From the IMG/VR virus record IMGVR_UViG_3300042731_004976, positions 103,993-167,992 of that record: DNA of 64,000 nucleotides, one strand, 5' to 3'. The stretch's first letter is position 1, and every line of letters begins with the position of its first letter. This DNA comes from a virus. The notes below the pieces were generated by a model that had not been told where the DNA came from, ran no database searches, and saw nothing but the letters and a program-made list of their open reading frames with translations. Positions 40,803 to 48,157 of this stretch are shown one piece after another. Both the position numbers and the translations under genes were made by a program.

Positions 40803-41614
40803 AGCGTAAACTCCTTTGCGTTGTCGATGGCCCACCAGTCCGTGGCCTGGTTCCAGTTCACCCACTCCCACGCCATGCGGAAGAAGCCCGCGGAGAAGCG
40901 TCCGGTGGGATCGGGACTTCCCCAGTCGAGACCCCACGAGTTTGCGATCCAGAGGCCCTCCTCGTCATAGGCTACGGCGCACATCATGTGTCGTCCGATC
41001 GGAGTCGAACGAGGGATGCCCAGAGTCTCGATGGTAGCCTGGTGATAGTCGTCGAACTTGTCGTCAACCAACGAGCCGAAGACCACGGGATGGTTCTTCG
41101 AGATCGCTGCCTTGACCTCCACGTCACGTCCGTAGAGCAAGCCCCAAATGTTGTAGTAGCCGTCGAGCCACTTCTGATCGATGGCGCCCGAAGTTGCGTC
41201 GTAGTCCGGTTGCGTGTTCACTTTCGAGCGATCGAAAGGCCACAGTTCTTCGGTGCAGAAGCCCATCCCTGCGGCAGCCTTCCACGCTTCACGAGGAACG
41301 CAGCCTCCATCGACGTTCTGAACGCCGGTACGCTTTCGCGTGTGGAAGTAGCCATAGAGGCGGGAGAGGAGCTTGGGATCTGGAACCCCCTTCACCTTCT
41401 GCCCGATGTAGTGCTGCGTCTGGATGGCATTCCACACGCAGGAGTTCGTGTGCCCTTGCTCGTTGATTCCGTGCATGAGGGCGATGAGGTCGAAGTGTTC
41501 CTTTGGGATGTCGGGGGGAACGACGGCTCCGAAGAGCGCCCCGTCGTCACCCACCAACTTCCGATCGCGGTCGTCGATGGGTGACGGCTGAAAGCCTAGA
41601 TTGTGCTTTGCCAA
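40799..41614 (-). CDS. Papain-like (C1) cysteine peptidase
   Basis: A 271-aa protein. The active-site Cys is in QGHTNSCVWNAIQ (around residue 59), the His in GRHMMCAVAY (around residue 207), and the Asn in IANSWGLDWG (around residue 222), in the order of C1 peptidases. No signal peptide. TTG 41614 is chosen because GGGAG lies 8 nt upstream. It lies between two lipoproteins and a membrane protein, so a role in lysis or envelope change is possible. Confidence 0.75.
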   Translation of the reverse strand: MAKHNLGFQPSPIDDRDRKLVGDDGALFGAVVPPDIPKEHFDLIALMHGINEQGHTNSCVWNAIQTQHYIGQKVKGVPDPKLLSRLYGYFHTRKRTGVQNVDGGCVPREAWKAAAGMGFCTEELWPFDRSKVNTQPDYDATSGAIDQKWLDGYYNIWGLLYGRDVEVKAAISKNHPVVFGSLVDDKFDDYHQATIETLGIPRSTPIGRHMMCAVAYDEEGLWIANSWGLDWGSPDPTGRFSAGFFRMAWEWVNWNQATDWWAIDNAKEFTL

Positions 41615-41627
41615 GGGGCGGCTCCCT

Positions 41628-42002
41628 TCACTTCGAGGCGGGAGCTGCTTCGGCCGGAGCTTCGGCTGGAGCGGCCGGAGCCGGAGCGGGGGAGGGAGTT
41701 TCCGCAGGGGCTGGAGCAGGCTCTGCGCACTTCGGGCACTCCGGGCAAGTGGTTGCTCCTGCTCCTGACATGCTGGCCGTTCGAGCGGCGCCTGCGGCCT
41801 GAGCAGAAGCGAGGTAGCCATCGACGAAGGGACGAAGCTTCTCCTCGGTGTCGCAAACGTCCTTCACAGACAGACCGTGCTGGGTGGCGTAGAGATCGCA
41901 GGCGTTGCGGGCAACGTCGAGGACCGTCTTCGCGACGTCCTTCTGCATCTGGGTGCAGCCTGTTGCCAGGGCGATGGTGGAGATGAGTAGGAACTTCTTC
42001 AT
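41628..42002 (-). CDS. Lipoprotein, possible outer spanin-like
   Basis: A 124-aa protein with lipobox ATGC (Cys at residue 16), a helical middle, and an Ala/Pro-rich tail after CPECPKC. Proline-rich small lipoproteins beside a membrane protein recall spanin pairs, but the evidence is only positional. Confidence 0.6.
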   Translation of the reverse strand: MKKFLLISTIALATGCTQMQKDVAKTVLDVARNACDLYATQHGLSVKDVCDTEEKLRPFVDGYLASAQAAGAARTASMSGAGATTCPECPKCAEPAPAPAETPSPAPAPAAPAEAPAEAAPASK

Positions 42003-42352
42003 GGCTTGGTACCTTCCGTTTCGTCGACTGTTGGGGTCTCCGGAGATCCGCCACCGAGTTTCTCAGCGACGGCGACGACCTTCTGTTGCTTCTCGGTCAG
42101 CTTGTTCTTGTTCTTGGCGGCTTCCCCCTTGACGGTTTCCTTCGTTGCTTGGACGACCTTCACAGGGTCAAGACCTGAGGCTCGAAGAAGCCGGATGATA
42201 CCAGCAGATCTCGGATACTTCTCAGCGAACGCCACCCATTCTTCTGCCGTCTTCTTGCGGAGGACAATGTTGAGGATTGCAGTGGCCACAGGCCAAACCG
42301 CGATGAGGAAGAAAACGCCATGCTTTTCCCAGAGATCGTTGATGAGTTCCAT
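41999..42352 (-). CDS. Small phage membrane protein (holin-like?)
   Basis: A 117-aa protein with one hydrophobic helix (residues 12-31), then AEKYPRSAGIIRLLRASGLDPVK, a pattern I recall from phage membrane proteins near lysis genes. A strong AAGGAGG precedes the ATG. Holin or inner-spanin roles are both possible. Confidence 0.6.
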   Translation of the reverse strand: MELINDLWEKHGVFFLIAVWPVATAILNIVLRKKTAEEWVAFAEKYPRSAGIIRLLRASGLDPVKVVQATKETVKGEAAKNKNKLTEKQQKVVAVAEKLGGGSPETPTVDETEGTKP

Positions 42353-42416
42353 TCGATCCTCCTTGTAGCGGAAGCATAGCTCAAAGGAGATCTTAGGTGA
42401 AACCCTGCTCCCTTGT

Positions 42417-42445
42417 TCGACAATCGGGTTACTATTGGGTATGCT
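42417..42445 (+). promoter_or_regulatory. Class I promoter
   Basis: TCGACA (42417-42422), a 17-bp spacer starting ATCG, TATGCT (42440-42445); ATG 42455 is 10 nt after the -10. Confidence 0.6.
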
Positions 42446-42454
42446 CCGGAGCAG

Positions 42455-43060
42455 ATGAGTCAGGCGACATTGTTCAGCGAAGAGGATCTTCGGGGACCGA
42501 GAGGCGCTCCGGAGGTAGATCGTTTGCGTGACGTGGCCTTGAGCTGCAAGGCGTGTCGCTTGTGTGAGAGTCGTACGAAGGTGGTTTTTGGATCTGGCAA
42601 ACCATCCAAGCCGCGGATCGCCTTCGTAGGAGAGGCCCCTGGGAAGAACGAAGACGAGACGGGGGAGCCCTTCATAGGCAAGGCAGGGATTCTGCTGGAC
42701 AGCATGATTTCCGCGATGAAATTGAAGAGAGACGATCTCTATATCTGCAACGTGGTCAACTGCCGACCGCCTGAAAACCGTACCCCCTATCCCGATGAGG
42801 TGGTGGCCTGCTCGCCCTTCCTCTTCGGACAGCTCCGTGCTGTCGAGCCCGAGTGCATCGTAGCTCTCGGAGCCTCTGCCGCGCGCGCCTTGCTGAGGGC
42901 AAAGCGCAGCATCAAAGACATGCGGGGGAAGTGGCACGATTGGGAAGGCATTCCCCTGCGCGTCACCTTCCACCCAGCATTCCTCCTCCGCGACCCACAA
43001 AAGAAGCGGGAAGCGTGGGGGGACCTCCAAGAGGTTATGGCTAAGCTACGGATATCGTAG
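42455..43060 (+). CDS. Family 4 uracil-DNA glycosylase
   Basis: A 201-aa iron-sulfur uracil-DNA glycosylase, removing uracil from DNA. CKACRLC (around residue 31) gives cluster cysteines, GEAPGKNEDETGEPFIGKAG (around residue 62) is the catalytic/uracil motif, and VTFHPAFLLRD (around residue 177) the second motif. Length is normal. It may repair phage DNA after deamination. Confidence 0.88.
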   Translation: MSQATLFSEEDLRGPRGAPEVDRLRDVALSCKACRLCESRTKVVFGSGKPSKPRIAFVGEAPGKNEDETGEPFIGKAGILLDSMISAMKLKRDDLYICNVVNCRPPENRTPYPDEVVACSPFLFGQLRAVEPECIVALGASAARALLRAKRSIKDMRGKWHDWEGIPLRVTFHPAFLLRDPQKKREAWGDLQEVMAKLRIS

Positions 43061-43119
43061 CTTTTTTGAGGGAGTCCTAACCTCTTACCTCAACTGTGAT
43101 ATACCAAAGGAGCGAAAAA

Positions 43120-43383
43120 TTGTCAGAAGCAGCGACTGCTCAAGAAGCCTCCTCCTCAGAGGCACCGCGATGCATCGGTTGCGGCAAGCCCGTGACCACC
43201 GGCAAGACGTATCTCATTCTCACGGGTAAGACCAACGACGGTGAGTTCCGAGAGACGGGTACGTACGGTCACATCCACCAACCTTGTTTCGTTCGCGCGG
43301 TGGAGTCCCCACGCTCTGTGCTCGACGAGATCCAGAGGATCGCCAAGTCGGCACCGAAGGGGAGACTGCGAAAGGTCAAATGA
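43120..43383 (+). CDS. Zinc-finger-like protein
   Basis: An 87-aa protein. TTG 43120 is preferred over GTG 43096 because AAAGGAG lies 7 nt upstream. CIGCGKPV and HIHQPCF suggest a treble-clef metal site. Confidence 0.55.
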   Translation: MSEAATAQEASSSEAPRCIGCGKPVTTGKTYLILTGKTNDGEFRETGTYGHIHQPCFVRAVESPRSVLDEIQRIAKSAPKGRLRKVK

Positions 43384-43643
43384 GGCGGCGCCTACCTCGC
43401 CTCCGGCAGATTCGGCTCGACGTGGAAATGGAAGGGCATAAGCCCGGCACTCCCGTGTTCGAAGCGAAGGTGCGCCAGAAGCAGGTGAGCCTGTGTCAGG
43501 AGCTACAGCTCGTCCCGAACTGTCTCTCCTGCCCCGCCTACGATGATTGCGAGATTGTGAAGGCCCATCTTAGGGACATTCGCTTCGGTGTTCCTGGCGT
43601 GGAGGTGAAGGATGCAACAGGTACAAGAGTCGGACACACGTGA
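43380..43643 (+). CDS. Conserved small Cys protein
   Basis: An 87-aa protein. The pattern LCQELQLVPNCLSCPAYDDC has four cysteines close together. Overlaps the KH-domain gene by 32 bp. Function unknown. Confidence 0.5.
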   Translation: MRRRLPRLRQIRLDVEMEGHKPGTPVFEAKVRQKQVSLCQELQLVPNCLSCPAYDDCEIVKAHLRDIRFGVPGVEVKDATGTRVGHT

Positions 43644-43887
43644 GCTACTTACGGATGTGATCCGTGCGCTAGTCGATGTGCCTGGTGAGGTGCGCGTCGA
43701 AGAGCGTCGGAGCCGACACGAGTCCCACATGATCATCGACGTCTCTCCGAGAGACCGAGGCAAGATCGTTGGAAAACGGGGTGCTACCGTGCAGTCTCTT
43801 CGGGTGCTGTTCGGACGCATCGCTGCGGTAGAAGGACGTAAGATCTTCATCAACCTATCGGACGACGACCGCTTTCGCGCGGCCTGA
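43612..43887 (+). CDS. KH-domain RNA-binding protein (KhpA-like)
   Basis: A 91-aa protein. IDVSPRDRGKIVGKRGATVQ has the GxxG loop (GKRG) of KH domains, in the order and length of bacterial KhpA. KhpA binds RNA and affects expression; a phage copy could guide RNA turnover or translation. Confidence 0.75.
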   Translation: MQQVQESDTRELLTDVIRALVDVPGEVRVEERRSRHESHMIIDVSPRDRGKIVGKRGATVQSLRVLFGRIAAVEGRKIFINLSDDDRFRAA

Positions 43888-43896
43888 ACGGACTGC

Positions 43897-44415
43897 ATGG
43901 ACCCAGCCAACATCATCTGGCTCCTTATTGGAGGAGCAGGCTCTCTCACGATCGCTTTCGGAGTACAAACCTTCCTCGCACGACGCGCGTCGAGTGAAGA
44001 CGTGAACGAAGAGCCCCCTACCCCGGAGAACCGTCGCATGCCTCAACACGAAGATCCGTTCGATGCCGCCTTCGATGCTCTCGACGAATCCGAGAGTCCC
44101 ACAGACGCAGCGCTCTCCCACAACGTGTTTCCTCTTCCTCCTCGCGCGGCGGATCTCCGACCAAAGCGCCAGCCTCCCCCTCCTCAGGAGACCTCCGTGT
44201 CTGCAATCCAAACTCAAGTCCCGAACCACCCCTGCCGCTACATCGATGGAGTCTATCCACCCCACTACCGAGAGGGCGAGTGTCAGGGAACGTGCAGGCA
44301 CAACCAGCAGCCGGGTCGGCTCTGTTTTTGGGTAGCGAACACAGCAACCCAGTGCGGCTACTTTCACCCGAAGGTCGTGCCCACCATGAGCATCAGGAAG
44401 AAAGCCGCGGGGTGA
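43897..44415 (+). CDS. Membrane protein with Cys-rich tail
   Basis: A 172-aa protein: one membrane helix (residues 6-27), a Pro-rich disordered middle, and a C-terminal domain with five cysteines and Tyr/His. Function unknown. Confidence 0.6.
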   Translation: MDPANIIWLLIGGAGSLTIAFGVQTFLARRASSEDVNEEPPTPENRRMPQHEDPFDAAFDALDESESPTDAALSHNVFPLPPRAADLRPKRQPPPPQETSVSAIQTQVPNHPCRYIDGVYPPHYREGECQGTCRHNQQPGRLCFWVANTATQCGYFHPKVVPTMSIRKKAAG

Positions 44416-44460
44416 TTCCCCTCCTCTGAGTGCAGTCTACGCGAGCCTAACGTCCGACGA

Positions 44461-44489
44461 TTGACAATCCTATTCCTTACGGGTATGGT
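44461..44489 (+). promoter_or_regulatory. Class I promoter
   Basis: TTGACA (44461-44466), a 17-bp spacer starting ATCC, TATGGT (44484-44489). Confidence 0.78.
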
Positions 44490-44496
44490 TGCCCGT

Positions 44497-44559
44497 ATGA
44501 ACGCTCAGTCCGCAGTAGAGAACAGGGTATTGTCATCCGCACACCGGATAGGAAGTTGA
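44497..44559 (+). CDS. Leaderless leader peptide, 20 aa
   Basis: A 20-codon frame starting 8 nt after the -10, ahead of the first SD-led gene (44597). A short leaderless ORF before the first gene occurs again at 52311 and 8070. Confidence 0.4.
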   Translation: MNAQSAVENRVLSSAHRIGS

Positions 44560-44596
44560 TCGCGAAGCTTCGCTTCGAGGACTACAGGAGAAGCAC

Positions 44597-44713
44597 ATGA
44601 GTCTGCCCGAAGGCGAGTGCCCGGAGTGCGGTGCTTGCATGGTCCCGCTGGGATCGGGCTGGCTTTGGGGTTGGTTGTGCTTAGCTTGTGGCTTCGAACG
44701 GAGGTACCAGTGA
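44597..44713 (+). CDS. Tiny zinc-ribbon protein
   Basis: A 38-aa protein with CPECGAC and CLAC, and AGGAG upstream. GTGA overlap with the next gene. Confidence 0.55.
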   Translation: MSLPEGECPECGACMVPLGSGWLWGWLCLACGFERRYQ

Positions 44714-44868
44714 CGATCGACATCGAGGTGACTCTCAACCGCTTCGGTTTCGAGCGGGTTGCACCGAACAAGGTGCAGATTGCTTTCCTACGGATTGCCT
44801 GGTGGCAGATCGCCACGAAGCACTCGATGGGCATCGAGGTCAACTGGCGAAGGGACTTTTCGAAATGA
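44710..44868 (+). CDS. Hypothetical small protein
   Basis: A 52-aa protein from GTG, 4-bp overlaps on both sides. No motif. Confidence 0.5.
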   Translation: MTIDIEVTLNRFGFERVAPNKVQIAFLRIAWWQIATKHSMGIEVNWRRDFSK

Positions 44869-45023
44869 ATCGCTCAGCTCTGCGGGTTCGCAGGTTCGTT
44901 GTCGGGCTCTACTATCTTGCAATGGGATGGGTCGTCTATGGGGCGATCCTTCAGCCGTTACTATCGTTCGAGCAGTGCGCTTTGCTAGGTATCTTTCTAC
45001 TCTCGGTCGGGAGGCCGCCGTGA
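44865..45023 (+). CDS. Small membrane protein
   Basis: A 52-aa protein with an Arg-rich start and hydrophobic residues 12-50, probably two short membrane helices. Confidence 0.5.
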   Translation: MNRSALRVRRFVVGLYYLAMGWVVYGAILQPLLSFEQCALLGIFLLSVGRPP

Positions 45024-45166
45024 AGGATCAAGAACCTGATGAGATCGAGTTAGCCGCTATCAGCATCTTCGCTCGACTCAAGAGACTCTCGTTCCACGAG
45101 CAGCTTGAGGTGCTGGCCCTTGCCGCCCACATGCTGTTCGTCAGAGCCGTCAGGAGAGGCGTGTGA
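45020..45166 (+). CDS. Hypothetical small helical protein
   Basis: A 48-aa protein from GTG: acidic start, then an amphipathic helix. Coupled by 4-bp overlaps. Confidence 0.5.
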   Translation: MKDQEPDEIELAAISIFARLKRLSFHEQLEVLALAAHMLFVRAVRRGV

Positions 45167-45402
45167 ACTACGTCGAGGAGCTATCGCGACTCATTCGAGA
45201 GTCGGGGCTGCGTGCTACCTTCGACATGCAGCGCGACATCACCAAGCCCTGTGTGGTCTGTGGAGAGAAGGACGAGCCGCGAAACTTGAGACGTGTTGGA
45301 ACGTACACAGATCCCCAGAAGGGTAACCTACGTCGCGGAGATGCCATCACGAGGCCCGTATGCAAACCCTGCCAACAAGAGCTGGGCTTGGAGGAAGAAT
45401 GA
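45163..45402 (+). CDS. Zinc-finger protein
   Basis: A 79-aa protein from GTG with CVVCGEKDEPRNLRRVG and CKPCQQELGL; the spacing matches a small HNH/treble-clef-like zinc site but no HNH residues are present. Confidence 0.55.
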   Translation: MNYVEELSRLIRESGLRATFDMQRDITKPCVVCGEKDEPRNLRRVGTYTDPQKGNLRRGDAITRPVCKPCQQELGLEEE

Positions 45403-45932
45403 ACCCAGGAGAGATGACCGAGATCGGTAGGAATGCCGAATGCAGCCTACGCGAGCTTCTGGACTCGCCTCACGAGATGTGGGAGTCGCTGGACGTTGAC
45501 TACGAACCTCCTCATGTCGAGCGTGTATGGTGCACTCTGATGGATCTCCGTGTGAGTCTGCATCGCATTCATCCGTGCGAGAAAGCGCTCTACCATCCGC
45601 ACCCTTGGCCCGCGTGGGTGAGGATCCTCACAGGTAACTACGAGATGGGTATCGCCTACGGTACCGATCGCGAGAACCTCCACGAGGTAGCGCGCACGCG
45701 CCTGTGGTCGGATTCTGAGTACGAGATGGTGCACCCCCACGGATGGCACTACGTCCGACCCATCGGAGGTTTCAGCTTGAGTCTCATGGTGACAGCGCCT
45801 CCGTGGAAAGGTGCTCTTCCGAACGAGGACTTCGGAGGCAGCGCTGATCTCGGGCCTTTGGATCAAGAGGACAAGCTGGAGATCCTCAACGCCTTTCGCT
45901 CCCTGCTTGGTTTCGGTACACCCGTACCTTGA
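45399..45932 (+). CDS. Hypothetical protein
   Basis: A 177-aa protein rich in His, Trp and Pro (ALYHPHPWPAWVRI). Last gene before a long inverted repeat. No family recognised. Confidence 0.6.
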   Translation: MNPGEMTEIGRNAECSLRELLDSPHEMWESLDVDYEPPHVERVWCTLMDLRVSLHRIHPCEKALYHPHPWPAWVRILTGNYEMGIAYGTDRENLHEVARTRLWSDSEYEMVHPHGWHYVRPIGGFSLSLMVTAPPWKGALPNEDFGGSADLGPLDQEDKLEILNAFRSLLGFGTPVP

Positions 45933-45962
45933 CCCCTGTCGGTAGGTCGCGTTCCCTGATAA

Positions 45963-46066
45963 GGAGGAGGGGAGAGCAGAAGAGACAGGGGAATTCCTCC
46001 GCAAAGAATCCACCATAGAAACCCAGGGAATATTGATCCCCAGTCCCTTCTGCTCTCCCCTCCTCC
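45963..46066. repeat. 20-bp perfect inverted repeat between convergent genes
   Basis: GGAGGAGGGGAGAGCAGAAG (45963-45982) is exactly mirrored at 46047-46066, with a 64-nt spacer. The right arm can also form a local stem with GGAGGGGAG just after it. It may stop transcription from both sides or yield a long RNA hairpin. Confidence 0.65.
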
Positions 46067-46079
46067 GCGGGAGGGGAGA

Positions 46080-47057
46080 TCAGAACTTGGGGGGTTCGTC
46101 GTCCTCGGGCTTGTTTTCGGCTTCGAAGACCTTGAAGAACTCGGAGCGGGTGAGGTTTTGCCACACCGCGACCAGGCGACCGTCGGCGCCCTTCATGACC
46201 TTGTAGATGAGATCGCCGTTTTCATCGTCGCGCTTCTTGACCTCGTGAACGAAGAACCTGATCCACTGACCTTCTTCGACCCAGATCGCACGGTAGTAAC
46301 GATCCTCATCCTTGGCGACTTTGCATCCAGAGCGTCCTGAGGATAGGAAGCACTCGTTTCCGGCCGAGTCTGTGACCAACTGCGGGTGAGATCGGTTGGT
46401 GAAGATTTCGTGTACTAGGCATCCGGTAGTTACCAGTTTCCCGTTCCGGTGGATCGTGGCACTTCCGAAGATCAGTACTGCTACTTCTTGTCCGTCTCCG
46501 GAGTCGATGTAGGACAGCGGGTTCTTCAGATCACCTCCGCCAAGGAAGTTCGGGTAGCTGCCCTCGTCCTCGTAGGTCATGTCGCAGAACCCCTGCATGC
46601 TTGCTTCCATTAGCTGCTTGCAAGTATCTGCGACTGCGTCGAGCACGGAGCGCTCCTTGTTTGCCTCCTGCATCTTCTGGATGGGGTTCGGTGGCGCGAC
46701 GGCTGCGTCTGGTGTGGCCAGCGCCGCTGCCTTTGCCGGAACCTCGGGTTCCTTGGGAGTTTCCGAACTCCCTGGCGAGGAGTCCTCTTCGACGGCGTTG
46801 TTCTTCTTCAGCGCGTCGATGACGAGCTGAGGCATCAGCTCAGGAGGCAATCCCGTTGTCAGCTTCTGAAGCAGTAGGCGTGAATGCCACCTGCCCCCAT
46901 TGGCAACGAAGTCGAGTTTGGAAGCCACGCTCGCCGCCCAGGCAGCCCGGTAATCCGGGGGGACGTGAACGATTGCTTCATCCAAGGCCACCTGCATGAT
47001 CTCAGCAGAATAGCCCTTCTTGGTAGACCCCTGAGAGGTCTTCGCGATGTCCGTCAT
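46080..47057 (-). CDS. Hypothetical protein
   Basis: A 325-aa protein: helical N-terminus, an Ala/Pro/Glu-rich linker (residues 90-125), and a strand-rich C-terminal domain. No family recognised. The upstream gap (47058-47320) has no gene apart from hairpins. Confidence 0.6.
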   Translation of the reverse strand: MTDIAKTSQGSTKKGYSAEIMQVALDEAIVHVPPDYRAAWAASVASKLDFVANGGRWHSRLLLQKLTTGLPPELMPQLVIDALKKNNAVEEDSSPGSSETPKEPEVPAKAAALATPDAAVAPPNPIQKMQEANKERSVLDAVADTCKQLMEASMQGFCDMTYEDEGSYPNFLGGGDLKNPLSYIDSGDGQEVAVLIFGSATIHRNGKLVTTGCLVHEIFTNRSHPQLVTDSAGNECFLSSGRSGCKVAKDEDRYYRAIWVEEGQWIRFFVHEVKKRDDENGDLIYKVMKGADGRLVAVWQNLTRSEFFKVFEAENKPEDDEPPKF

Positions 47058-47269
47058 TGTCTAGCGTCTCTCTACGTCCTCGAAGGAACGTTGTGCGAGT
47101 TACTGGTCGATTGGTGGATTCTTCGCGATGACTAAGCCGACAGTTCCTGAACTCCGAGAAGGCGCGCCCTTCCTGTTCAGGCCGACCCCTTGCGGGGGTC
47201 TCGTTACTTCAGACTTTGAGTACGGAAAACTTCCGTAGGGGTCAATGCTATTTTGTAGAAGCCGCAAAA

Positions 47270-47285
47270 GCAGCAAAAAAGCTGC
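47270..47285 (-). terminator. Possible intrinsic terminator
   Basis: On the minus strand GCAGC-TTTTTT-GCTGC followed by TTTT, downstream of the gene ending at 47321. Short stem. Confidence 0.4.
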
Positions 47286-47300
47286 CGCTTCGTGCCCACC

Positions 47301-47329
47301 TTGACAATCCCCTGAGCGCTCTATGTCTC
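47301..47329 (+). promoter_or_regulatory. Orphan class I -35 element
   Basis: TTGACA plus ATCCCC, but the -10 position reads TGTCTC and the next gene is on the opposite strand. Either inactive or a source of antisense RNA. Confidence 0.25.
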
Positions 47330-47623
47330 GGCGTCGGGCACGAGATGCACCTCTTCCCACTCCTGAAGAGGGATGGTCTTGCCCGCGTAGGAGTGTGTGC
47401 AATCCGACAGGTACTGCACCTTCCCCTCTCGGATGAACACGTGGCAGAGGTGGATGCTGCGTACGCGGATGGAGGGGTTCACACTCGGTCCCTTGGGGAG
47501 CTGCGTGACCTTCCAGATCTTTGCGTCGACCCAGTGGTACATCTGGCAGCCCGGACACCACCACGTGTGCGTGATGTTGGGATGCGACTTCAGGATCAAA
47601 TCTCGGCGTACGCGCTCGTGCAC
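47321..47623 (-). CDS. DUF6527 family protein
   Basis: A 100-aa protein. WWCPGCQMYHWVD, SVNPSIRVRS, CHVFIREGKVQYLSDCTH and GKTIPL match the conserved order of DUF6527, a common phage family with a probable Cys/His metal site. No function is known. Confidence 0.75.
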   Translation of the reverse strand: MHERVRRDLILKSHPNITHTWWCPGCQMYHWVDAKIWKVTQLPKGPSVNPSIRVRSIHLCHVFIREGKVQYLSDCTHSYAGKTIPLQEWEEVHLVPDAET

Positions 47624-47633
47624 GGAAAACTCC

Positions 47634-48074
47634 CTAATTGTCGAAGCTCTGTTTGTCGTCGAGGAACGCCATGAACTTGGTCCTCCCTCGAATGCGTCCG
47701 GGTTCGAGGAGATCGAGAAGCTCGGGCTTGAGCTTGGTGAGACGCAGTAGCGCCAAGCCTTCGGGAGGGCACTTCACTTCCCACCGCTTGAGGGTTCCGA
47801 AGGGTAGGGACAGAACCCGTTCGAAGTACGGATCTGTGATGCCTTGGCCCCGGAGTCCTTGGATCAAAAGGAAGGCGACGTGTTGCCTCGCTCGTCCCAA
47901 CGCTTCCTCGATCGCATCGTCGTTGTCTCCCCAGTAGAGGTGGCAGCTAGCGCATGTGTGGAAGGTGCCCACGTAGGTAACCCCGCCCTCCATCGGGAGG
48001 ATGGCTTGGTCCTTGTGGGTTTGGATCTCGTCGTCCTTGGCCCCGCACGCGGGGCATTCTACTTCGTCCGCCAT
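47634..48074 (-). CDS. MqsA/YgiT-like zinc and HTH protein
   Basis: A 146-aa protein. CPACG (residue 6) and CASC (residue 35) form the N-terminal zinc site; residues 75-140 (FERVLSLPFGTLKRWEVK) resemble an XRE-type helix-turn-helix as in the MqsA antitoxin. No partner toxin is visible, so a transcription regulator is more likely. Confidence 0.6.
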   Translation of the reverse strand: MADEVECPACGAKDDEIQTHKDQAILPMEGGVTYVGTFHTCASCHLYWGDNDDAIEEALGRARQHVAFLLIQGLRGQGITDPYFERVLSLPFGTLKRWEVKCPPEGLALLRLTKLKPELLDLLEPGRIRGRTKFMAFLDDKQSFDN

Positions 48075-48082
48075 GGCCCGAG

Positions 48083-48091
48083 AGTCTACCA
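48083..48091 (-). promoter_or_regulatory. Class II (extended -10) promoter
   Basis: Minus strand TGGTAGACT; ATG is 9 nt downstream. Confidence 0.45.
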
Positions 48092-48122
48092 GATGCTGCC
48101 TTTGCGTGGACGTACGGTCTTC

Positions 48123-48151
48123 TTGACAATCGCTCCCCTTTGGGTTGGACT
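48123..48151 (+). promoter_or_regulatory. Class I promoter
   Basis: TTGACA (48123-48128), a 17-bp spacer starting ATCG, TGGACT (48146-48151); ATG 48158 is 7 nt after the -10. Divergent from the class II site. Confidence 0.65.
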
Positions 48152-48157
48152 GGCGTG

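Noticed and set aside
47216-47674. Plus-strand frame following the orphan class I -35 at 47301
   Set aside because: The minus strand here carries the conserved DUF6527 pattern, so the plus frame is a shadow.
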